From Antilocapra americana (taxonomy: Eukaryota; Chordata; Mammalia; Artiodactyla; Antilocapridae), in the NCBI GenBank assembly GCA_007570785.1, contig ML661885.1, positions 34,839,906 through 34,903,905 of the forward strand: a DNA stretch of 64,000 nt, in the 5' to 3' direction. The stretch's first letter is position 1. Each line of letters begins with the position of its first letter. A program made the translations under genes and the position numbers. Below, piece after piece: positions 36,301 through 48,300 of the stretch. The notes beneath the pieces were generated by a model, which saw nothing but the letters and a program-made list of their open reading frames with translations, did no database searches and was not told the origin of the DNA.

Positions 36301-39300
36301 CCTGAAACTTGATAAAGAACATCTAATTTAAAAAAATCCTACAATTAAAATACTTTTCAACACTTTATTCAATATTCCAGGAAGACCTAGCTAACAGAGT
36401 AAAATAAGAAAAGGAAAGAAAAGGTATACAGGTGGGAAGGATGGAATTAAACTCTTAAGCAAATGACATGATTATCTCTAAAGAAAATTCTAAAAAATTA
36501 ACAAAACCCAATGGAATTAATCAGCAATTGTAGCAGGTTAGCTGGATATAAGGTTAATATACAAAAGTCAACTGCTTCTCTATAAATCAGCAATGAGTAA
36601 TGGGAATCTGAAATGTAAAATAATACTATTTATTTTAGCACAGAAAAAATATCAGTTCTTCCCAAATTGGTTTATAGACAACACAATTCCAATAAAAATC
36701 CTACTTAGTCACTCTGTGGATATAGGGAACTGATTATTAAAGGTTTACATAGAAAGATCCCAATGCCAACACAATAATGAAGGAAAAGAAGAAAATTGAA
36801 GGACTGACACTACTCAACTTCAAGACTTACTATAATCAAGACTGGATATTGGTAAAAGAACAGATCAATGGAATGGAAGATACAGACCCTAGATATACAC
36901 AAGTACAGTCAATTGATTTTTGACAAAGAAGTAAAGATAACACAATTAAGAACGGTCTTTACCAAAGAGTGCTGGAACAACTGGACATCCACATGCAAAA
37001 AAGTTAAACTGGACAAAGTCTTCATACTTTTTCACAAAAATTAACTGAAAACGGATCTTAAACCCAAATGTAAAATGCAAAACTATAAAATAACTAGAAG
37101 ATAACACAGAAAAATATCTAGGTGCCCCTGGGTTTGAAGATGCCTTTTTAGATACAACAGCAAAAGCAAGTTGGATTTCATTATAACTAAAAACAACTGG
37201 TCTGTGATAGACACTGTCCAGAATACAAAAATAATCCACAGACTGGAAGAAAAGCTTTGCAAGATTTCTATCTGATAAATGTTATCCAAAATATTCAAAG
37301 AACTCTTAAAAATAACGAGGAAAAAAAATGAACTAAACATCTGAGCAGACAAGACTATGAAAAGATGTTCTGTTATATGTCATCTGGGAAATGTAAATTA
37401 AAGAAACAATGGGATACTCCTATATATGTCTTCAAAATGAAAGCACTGATAACATTAAATGCTGGTGATGATGTGAAGCAGCAGGAACTCTCTCATTTAT
37501 TGTTGGTAAAGGACAAAACAGTACAGTCACTTTGGAGATCCATTTGGCAGTTTCTTACAAAACTAAAAATACACTTATATAATCCAGCAATCACACTCCC
37601 TGGTATTTACATAAATGAGCTGAAAATTTATGTCCACATAATATCTGCACACAAATGTTTATAACGATTTTTTCTTTAAGTGTCAAAACTTGGAAGTGAC
37701 CAAAATGTCCTTCAGTAGGTGAACAGATTAACAAACTATGGTATGTTAAGATAATGAAATATTAAAGTGAAAGTTGCTCAGTCATGTCTGACTCTTTGTG
37801 ATACCATGGCCTATATAGTCCATGGTATTCTGCAGGCCAGAATACTGGAGTGGGTAGCCTTTCCCTTCTCCAAGGGATCTTTCCAAACCAGGGATCGAAC
37901 CCAGTATCCCACATTGCAGGCTGATTCTTTACCAGCTGATCCACCAGAGAAGTCCAATATTAAAAATTAGCACTAAAAAGAAATGAGCTATCAAGCCATG
38001 AAAAGACAGGGAGGAGCCTTAAATTCATCTTACTAACTGAAAGAAGCTAATATGAAAAGGCTGCATATAGTATGATTCCAATCATATGATACTCTGGAAA
38101 AGGCAAAACTATAGAAAGAGTAAACACATCAGTGGTTCCCTGGTCTTCAGGTGAAGCAAAGGAGAAATGAACAGACAGAGCACAGGGCATTTTGAAGGCA
38201 ATGGAAACTACACTGTATCATACTATAATGGCAGATACATGGCATTCCATAGAATGTGTAGCACAAAGAATGAACCCCAAAACAAAGTACAGACTTTGAG
38301 TAATAATGTATAATAATATTAGCTTATACAATATAACATGTACTATATTAATACAAGATGTAAATAACAGGGGTACTGGGTTTGGAGTGAAAGGGGTATA
38401 TGGGAACTCTCTGTACCTTCCATTCAAGTTTTCTATAAACTTTGACTGCTCCAAAAAATAAAACCTAATAATTAAAGAAAAGCAGGGAAATGGTAACAAA
38501 ATTCAGGGAGATAGCTACCAATCTGGAGGTGACATGAGATGAGAAAGAGAAAGAACACACAGGACGATACTCTTTCATTGCTAACATTCTAGTTCTTAAG
38601 TTGGACAGTGAGTGAGTGGGATCAAAGAGACTCATTTTATCATTAGGTCTCACAACTTATACACTAATAAATATGCTTTTCAACTACTAAAGTCAAATAA
38701 ACAAAGAAAAATATTCTACAATGAATACATCTGTATATGTTCTTTTTTCAATTATGTTGTAACCAGAGAGCAGATGGTTTACACAGTAAGGCATAATATA
38801 TAAACAGTTGTTAAACTTCCCATGAATATGTACTATAGGTAGGAAACACAGTATAGCAGAAAGAATCCTGGGTTTAGCTGTAAAACTCCTCTGTTGTAAT
38901 TCTGACTCTGTTTAACAGTCATTCCTACATATGCCTAAGGGATCGGTTCCAGAAACTGTCACTGAAACCAAAATCTATGGATGCTCAGGTCCCTTACAGA
39001 AAATGACAAAGTATTTGCATATATCTATGCACACCTCTCATATACTTTAAATCAACTATATATTACCCGTGCTGTGCTATGCTACGTCACTTCAGTCATT
39101 TCTGACTTGTGACCCCATGAACTGTAGCCCTCCTAGCTCTTCTTTCCATGGGTTCTCCAGGCAAGAAAACTACAGTGGATTGCCATTTCCTTCTCCAGTA
39201 CATTACTTACAATATATAATGCAATGTAAATGCTATGTAAAGAGTTGTAAATACAATATAGATGCTATGGAAATAGTTGCCAGCATGTGGCAAATTCAAG

Positions 39301-42300
39301 TTTTGCTTTTTGGAACTTTCTCGAAGTTTTTCCTAATCCTGATGATCTGTGGTTGGCTGAATCTGCAAATGCAGAACCATAGAAGGCAGAAGTGGCAGAT
39401 AAGGAAGGCTGACTATATTAGCTGGGTGAACTTTAGCAATCAAACGTAATCTATTTCTGGTTTTTCAAATGAAAATGATAATCATACTTTACGCATTTTA
39501 AGAGGAATAAGTAACAGTAAGTATAAGATACATATAAAGTAGAATCTGATACAATAAATGTACAAAATAAATGTTAACCCCCTTCTCCTGGTTATATTCT
39601 GATGATTTTGGGAGCAAGCATAGCAAAGAATCTGAGGGCACAGCCTAGAGCCAGAACAGAATGGCTGGATTCAAACCACAGCCCTGACTTCTGGCTGCAA
39701 TATGACTATCATATCCCTCTGTTTCATAAAATGAAGGTGAAAGTAGAAATATTCCACAGTTTGAGGATTAAATTTAAAAAACTCATGGTAAGTGTATAGT
39801 GTTAGTATAAATAATTTTATCAGTATTATTATCTTCAGCTGAGATCACTGGAAAGAGCTTTACATTTAAATTGTTTTTTCTTAAAATTCTAGCTGTGAGC
39901 TAGTTTCTGCTGCTGCTGCTGCTAAGTTGCTTCAGTCGTGCCGACTCTGTGCGACCCCATAGATGGCAGCCCACCAGGCTTCCCCGTCCCTGGGATTCTC
40001 CAGGCAAGAACACTGGAGTGGGTTGTCATTTCCTTCTCCAATGCATGACAATGAAGTCGCTCAGTCATGTCTGACTCTTCTCGACCCCATGGACTGCAGC
40101 CTACCAGGCTCCTCCGTCCATGGGATTTTCCAAGCAAGAGTACTGGAGAGGGTTGCCATTGCCTTCTCCGAGCTAATTTCTACACAGATGTAAATAATTG
40201 ATCATGTGTTTTCAAACATAAAAGCCTAAAATATAAAAAAGAAATTCATCTTGTCATATATGAGGGCCTACGAAACAACAAAAAAGGGAAATATGACAAA
40301 ATCTAGTGAAGATTGATAAAGAAAAGTGATGTTTAATATATTAAATAAATATAAAAAATATTTAATATATTTTGTCACTTTAATGTGATTAAGCTTACAC
40401 CCTTATAAAATGAGCTTATAGATCTTAATATCAATTACAATTTATTGACAAACACAAAAAAGGCAGGGTATATGGGTATATTAAATATATAAACAGCTTT
40501 AAGTAAATCATTAAATTTACATTATACATCAGAATAAACTCTGCAACAACCTTTAAAAATAATACAGCAAGATGGCTGAATAGAAAGACACTGAGCACAT
40601 GAGCACAGCAAAATCAGAATTGTTCACAGAACAACTATCAGTGAAACAGACTGGAATCTACCAGAAAAGATCTTTAACAACTGAAGGCATAATGAAGATG
40701 GGCAGGAGGGGTGGAGTCATGGTACAGTCCAGACCATACCTTTGGTAGGTGAACCAGAAACAGAAGGCTAACCAAAGTTCTCTCCAAAGGAGACTGAGTC
40801 CCACACCAGGTTCCCAAACGTGGGCGTCCTCTGCTAGAAAAAATGAGCCCCCAGAATGTTTAACTTTGAAGGCCAGTGGGGTTTCCTTTCAGGAGACTTA
40901 GAGAGTTGTAGGAAAAAGAAGACTTCAGTCTTAAAAGAGCACACATACATTTGAAAGGAGCCAGAGTTACATCTGCTTGCAGATTTTGGAGTCTTCTGGA
41001 GAGGCAGGGAGCAAAAGAAGTTCACCTTGGGGACAGACACTGGCAAAAGCCATCTTTGGAACTAATAGGACTAATATGTAGAATATGCTCTAAAACATAC
41101 AGAATGAAGGTAAATCTTTGTCCAGTTAGCTTAAGTGAGAACCATATTGATGAAGCATGCTTGACTTTATTAATCACTGTGTACAACAGTGATTCAAAAA
41201 TTATTATGGATTATAATCCATTTATAATTATTATAAAATATCAGCTGTATTCCCTGTTCTCTATATCTGTAAGATGATTTCTCTTTTGTCATATTGACTA
41301 CTTTGTTTTACATTTTAGATTCCATATGCAAGTGAAAACATACAGTATTTGTTTTTCTCTAATTTTCACTTAAGCATAATACCCTCTGGGTTCATCCATG
41401 TTGTTGCAAATGGCAAATTTTCTTAAGCCTTTCTCCTACCGTACAGCTTCTGGGATTTCTACTCCAAAGCAAGGAAAACATTTAGAAAATGGGGACCTGA
41501 GCTTGTCTACACACCAAAACACATTATACTATATTGTACCACTTCATAAAACTCTCAAAGATATCCTGGTGAGGTAATGAATATGCTAGGGTTGAGCTGT
41601 CTTTGTACTCCAGGACAGCTTAGTTCAGTAATAAGTCCATATGAATTTTCTCACCTTTAAAATGGCAAGTGATACTACTGACTTTGCAACTTATTGTGAA
41701 GGTTAAATGAAGTATTATACATAAACTCTAATTATGTGCAGAGCTAAGGACCAATGAGAAGCATGCTCTCATATCTGACAAAATCATGTAACACCTTACT
41801 ATAAGGTTGCAAATGTATCTGTGACTGTAATAAATGTGTGATGCACATTTTAAGGACCTAGAAAGTTCAAAATATCCACATTTTGCCTGTATTTGTAATG
41901 AACTATATTATACTATTAGCAAACTAATGATAAATGTTAATTCAAACTGCAAATTAAAAATATATGAATAGCATCACTGTTCTTGGTTTGAAGAAAAAAA
42001 GCTGTGTTAATTGGCTAATCTGATAATCTGATCAGAATTTTAACAAATCCAATCATTTCAGATGACTAAACCCTCTGTGGTGATGTTTCATAAATAAAAA
42101 CTTGAAATCATCAACTTAAAAATAAAAAGATTAAACAAAGTACTCTCAGCCAAATTAAAACGCCACTAATAGAAATCATTTTGGTATTTTTACACAATTG
42201 AGAGTGGCAAGCTCCTGGGGCCAACTTTCAAAGTCACTCTGGGGTCTAAGTATATATTCAGTCTCATTTAAATCACCTACAATTATAGTACAAATAAAAT

Positions 42301-45300
42301 GAACATTCATAAGGCAAGATATAATCCTAAACTACAAAATAAAAAACAACTGGCAATGCATTTTCTAACAAATAATGCATAAATACTTATACCAAAAAAT
42401 ACCTAGGAGTCGTATAATAGTAAGGTTGACTAAGATTTTTCTTTGCTGGAATATTATTTAAAGTTTTGTATTAGGCAGTAATGCCTGAAACTTTCTGGAT
42501 AGCTTAAAAAAGGTCTTTTCTCATTTGGCTAAAACAATAGTCTTCATACACTAAATTATAAATGTATTTGGTTTGGGATCCAATCAATAAAAATAAAAAT
42601 TCACTAAGAAGGTTCTACTCGATTTATTTTTAAGCAAAACAAAATTTACTCATTTTTAAGGAAAACAAAATTCTGAGTATTTTCCTACAAAGCTTAACTT
42701 GAAAATTAAGGCAGTAATAAAAATTCGATAACTTCCTGCTGATGCAAAACAGGAAAACCAAAACATTTTGACAAACCAAAATCATAGTCCCTTATTTATT
42801 TCCTTTTTAAGATATTTAGGATTAGCAGAAATAACCTGAAGGTACTTTTTTTACAATCATACAATTTTGAATTCTGTAAGTATTCTTTATGCTTAAATTT
42901 TAAAATTGCATAGTTCTGCAGAATGTCACCATAAAAAGACTAGTAAATACAGAAATTGAAATCATCAACTAAGATTTACCAGAGGATATTTTTGATTAAT
43001 TGGTTGATGCCTTCTCCCCTTTTTCCCATACCAGAGACGAGACATTTCCTTTCCAGGACAAATTAAGTTACATCATCTAAGAACTGTTTTAAAAAGCATT
43101 CTTCCTCTGTCAAAGATCCATTTCCAGCACAAGAGCCCTACTACAGTGACAAAACAGTTTGCTGGAGAAAAGATTTGATTGACAAGACAGAGAGCTAATC
43201 ACTGAGTCGTATCCATTGCAAAGATGGTCCTGAGTGGTGACTGTTAAGCTGGGGAGGGAAGAGAGGATTTCCCAGGTTTAAGTTTGGTTGCACTGTAACC
43301 AAATGTGCAAAGAAAGGACTCAAAGGTTTAAAGATACAGAGCATGTATTTCCAAACACCAGTAACATTAAGAAATACACTAAAAATACCTCAGTCATAAA
43401 AAAAGTAATCAGTACAGTTTCCAGAGTCCATTCCAAAGTACACAAATGATTTCAGTTAACATTTTATTGCCTGTTTCTATAGTCATAAAATTCTGTTCCT
43501 TATTTATATCTAAGAATCCTGTAACATTCATCTTATATGTATTTTTAAGCATTAAAACGTCCTTTGAGGACCCTTCAAACTCTTATAGGGATTATAAAAA
43601 TGAAGCCAATCTACTACAAATAAATCCTATACAAATATTCAGTGTGACCTGAAAATTCCTCTATTACACAGCTCATTTTTAAATTGCATTTCCTAACAGT
43701 TTCTTGAAAAAACAATTATTATCTATTATACCTAGCTATATACTTCACTAACAAGGGGTATCCTGAATGTAACTCAATTTTTAAGATTAAATATTATTTA
43801 TGACTATAAGCAAAAAATATCTAGAGTACCTGACTTTTAACTAGAGGTAAATAATACGGTTATAATGATACACTGAATAATTCTTCCATTTTAAATTAAA
43901 CCTGCTCTTCCCCCTTTACTTTGTTGTGTGTACACACAAAGCTGTACACACAATGTCACCCTTCACACATACACAACCACTTTTCTAGTATACTCACTCT
44001 ACCATACCCACACCCCCACATCTCCTTTCTCCACATTCCGGGATATGCATGCATAGAACACAGTACACCTCTGATGAACATCCACCCTGCCACTCATACC
44101 AGCCACCCCTATACCTCCTCAACCAGCTCTACATCACATGTATCCTAAGACCTCTCTCCGACAATCCCTCACAGACACATTACAACCATCCCTATACCAG
44201 CTGTACAATAGTCCTCTTACATATACAGTGAACTGTGGTCACCAACCCCCATCCCTGCACTGCCTCACATATAAACGTTAAATAATTTGGTGGTAGTGGG
44301 GTGCTATTTTGAAAACCTATCATTACTTCCAGCCAGAATTTCTATAACTAAAAACATGCATACAAAAACATGGTTTAAAAGAGATTTAAAAATATATATA
44401 CTTTATTGACTATGCCAAAACCTTTGACTGTGTGGATCACAATAAACTGTGGAAAATTCTGAAAGAAATGGGAATACCAGATCACCTGACCTGCCTCTTG
44501 AGAAACCTGTATGCAGGTCAGGAAGCAACAGTTAGAACTGGACATGGAACAACAGACTGGTTTCAAATAGGAAAAGTACGTCAAGGCTGTATATTGTCAT
44601 TCTGCTTATTTAACTTACATGCAGAGTACATCACGAGAAATGATGGGCTGGAGGAAGCACAAGCTGGAATCAAGATTGCAGGGAGAAATATCAATAACCT
44701 CAGATATGCAGATGACACCATCCTTATGGCAGAAAGTGAAAAAGAACTAAAAAGCCTCTTGATGAAAGTGAAAGAGAGTGAAAAAGTTGGCTTAAAGCTC
44801 AACATTCAGAAAACTAAGATCATGGCATCCAGTCCCATCACTTCATGGCAGATAGATGGGGAAACAGTGGAAACAGAGGGTGACTTTATTTTTCTGGGCT
44901 CCAAAATCACTGCAGATGGTGAGTGCAGCCATGAAATTAAAAAACACTTACTCCTTGGAAAGTTATGACCAACCTAGACAGCATATTAAAAAGCAGACAT
45001 TACTTTGCCAACAAAGGTCCGTCTAGTGAAGGCTATGGTTTTCCAGTGGTCATGAATGGATGTGAGAGTTGGACTATAAAGAAAGCTGAGTGCCAAAGAA
45101 TTGATGGCTTTGAACTGTAGTGTTGGAGAAGACTCTTGAGAGTCCCTTGGACTGCAAGGAGATCCAACCAGTCCATCCTAAAGGAGATTGGTCCTGGGTG
45201 TTCATTGGAAGGACTGATGTTGAAGCTGAAACTCCAATACTTTGGCCACCTGATGAGAAGAGCTGACTGACTGGAAAAGACCCTGATGCTGGGAAAGATT

Positions 45301-48300
45301 GAGGGCAGGAGGAGAAGGGGATGACAGAGGATGAGATGGCTGGATGGCATCACCAACTTGATGGACATGGGTTTGGGTGGACTCTGGGAGTAGGTGATGG
45401 ACAGGGAGGCCTGGTGTGCTGCGGTTCATGGGGTCATAAAGAGTCGGCCATGACTGGGCGACTGAACTGACTAACTGATACACACATACACCATGCATCA
45501 GTTCAGTTCAGTTGCTCAGTCATATCCGACTCTTTGCTACCCCATGGACTGCAGCACACCAGGCCTCCCTGTCCATCACCAACTTGGAGTTGACTAGAAC
45601 TCACGTCCCTTGAGTCGGTGATGCCATCCAACCATCTCATCCTCTGTTATCCCCTTTTCCTCCCACCCCCAATCTTTCCCAGCATCAGGGTCTTTTCCAG
45701 TCAAGTCAGCTCTTCTCATCAGGTGGGCTCTACAAGATCTAAACCAGTGGCTCCAAAATTTTAGCTATGTCAGAATCACTTGGAACATTTGTTAAAACAG
45801 AACACTGGGCTTGAAAACCAGTTTCTGATAACTAGACTGCAGCGGAGCCTGAGAACAGACTTTTTAATTTTTTGGTGTGCCATAGCCTGTGGGATTTTAG
45901 CTCCCCTACCAAGGACTGAACCTGGGTCCTCAGCAGGGACAGCACAGAATCCCAACTACTAGGCCACCAGTGAATTTCCTTAACTTTTTAAACAATTCCT
46001 AGATACTTCTGCTGCTGCTGGTCTGGGGACTATTTGTTGAAAAACAATTAAACCACAACGAACTATCATGTCACACCAGTTAGAATGGCTATTATCAAAA
46101 AAACAAGATATAAGAAACATGGGAAAAAATAGAGAAAAGGGAGACACTTGTGCACTATTGGTGGGATTGGATTGCATCAATAAACTGGTGTAGCTACTAT
46201 GGAAAACAGTATATGGAGGTCCTTAAAAAAATTAAAAAATAGAACTATTACATGATCCAGCAATTTCACTACTGAAATTTCACATCTGAAGAATGAAAAC
46301 TAATTTTAAAAATAGATGTATGTACCACCATAATCACCGCAGCATTAGTTATAATAACTAAGATAAGGAAAAGATATGGGAAAGATTAAAGGCAAGAGGA
46401 GAAGTGAGTGGCAGAGGATGAGATGGCATCACTGACTCAATGGGCATGAGTTTGAGCAAACTCCAGGAGACAGTGGAGGGCAGAGAAGCCTGACTGCTGC
46501 AGTTCATGGGGTCCCAAAGAGTTGACTTAGTGACTGAACAACAAGAAAGATATGGAAACAACCTAAGTGTCCATCAATGAAAGGATAAAGAAAATGTGGT
46601 ACACATATGCAATGGAATACTTCTTAGCCAAAATAAAGACTGAAATCTCATCATTTGAGATAGTACTGGATGGACCTTGAGTTCCTTAGCTAAGTGAAAC
46701 ATTCAGACAAGATAAATACCATATGACTTCATGTATATGTGGAATTTAAAACAAATAATAAAGTTCAGAGAAGAGATTGGTGGTTGCCACTGGGGGGATG
46801 CTGTGGTGGGCAAAATGAATGAAGGGGGCCAAATTATAAAATATAAATTATAAGTAGGTCATAAGAACTGTATAGTCAACATGGAGACTATGGTTAATAC
46901 CTCAACACATATTTGAAAGTTGCTAAGAGAGTAGAGTTTAAAAATCTTTTATCTCAAAATTTTATGTACTGTGGTGACCATTTTATAATATGTACAAATG
47001 TCGTCATAATGTGATACACTTGAAACTAATATGTTATATGTCATTTACACCTCCATTAAAACAGAAAAATCAACTGGTCTAAGCTATTTTAAAAGTGTGA
47101 TTTTTTTTGTTTCTTGAAACCAAATGCTTCCTAATTAATGAATGTAATACCTACCTAGCATATACAAAATGAGCTCATTAAATCTCCTTTCTACCCCTTC
47201 TTTTTTCATAATACTCAGAAAACATAATGCTAGGTCATTGAAATTTGGCTAGACATCCCAGAGCTTGAAGGAGATGTCCATTTAGCATTACAAAAGTAAA
47301 ATGATAGACTATAAAAATGAAGCACTTTCAAAAAACATATTTTTAGTTTTAAAATCATAAAACAGTCATTCATCATTCATCCCTTCTCACAATAAGTAAC
47401 ATTTTGGATTTTAATGGAAATTTTATAGCCTACAGCTTTTGGCTACCAACTGAGGGCAAATATTAATAAGGAAAGCAAAGCATTGTTCAAAACTTTCCAG
47501 AGATAGTTAACATCCATAGCTAATATTAGTAATAGTCAAAATAGACCATAATTACCCTCGCATGCTAAATGCTAATATGAAAACATTTAATAGCCTAGAA
47601 CCAGAGACCTACTCTACAGCACGGTACCAAATATATACTTCAAAATTTGCTAAGAAGGTTAATTTTATGTTAAGTATTCTTATTACAAAATAGTACAAGA
47701 TGATAAACTTCTAGAGATGGCAAGCGTTTATGGCAAAGGCTGTGGTGATGCCTACATGGGTGTATTTGTTGTTCAGTTGCTCAGTTGTGTCTAACTCTTC
47801 ACAACCCCATAAACTGCAGCATGACAGGCTTCCCTGTCCTTCACCATCTCCTGGAGTTTGCTCAAACTCATGTTCACTGAGCGGGAGATACCATCCAACC
47901 ATGTAGTGCTCTGTCACTTCCTTCTCTTGCCTTTCATCTTTCCCAGCATCAGGGTCTTTTCCAATGAGTCTGTTCTTTGCAGCAGGTGGCAAAAGTATTT
48001 GAGTTTCAGCTTCACCATTGTTCTTCCAATGAATATTCAGGATTGACTTCCTGTAGTATTGACTGGTTTGATCTCCTTGTAGTCCAAGGGACTCTCAAGA
48101 GTCTTCTCCAGCACCACAGTTCAAAAGCATCAATTCTTTGGTGCTCAGCCTTCTTTATGGTCGAACTCTCACATCCATGACTACTGGAAAAATTATAGAG
48201 CTATGACTAGACAGACTTTTGTTGGCAAAGCGATGTCTCTGCTTTTTAATATGCTGTTAAGGTTTATCATAGCTTTTTTTCCAAGGAGCAAGTGTCTTTT

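Larger units (their letters stand above)
35240..38475 (+). mobile_element. L1 LINE, ORF2 3' part and 3' UTR, antisense to OXR1
   Basis: ATGGACCAATTCATTGAAAG, TAAAAACTCTCAGCAACCTA, TTGATTTTTGACAAAGAAGT and AGATCCATTTGGCAGTTTCT are in the order expected of an L1 in sense on the plus strand. The frame is broken throughout. Two SINEs interrupt it (35931-36150 and 37767-37955). It ends near ACTTTGACTGCTCCAAAAAATAAA at about 38460. Confidence 0.8.

Noticed and set aside
43921..44231. Overlapping His/Ser/Thr-rich ORFs as coding
   Set aside because: They come from the C/A-rich base composition; no start context, splice site or homology supports them.
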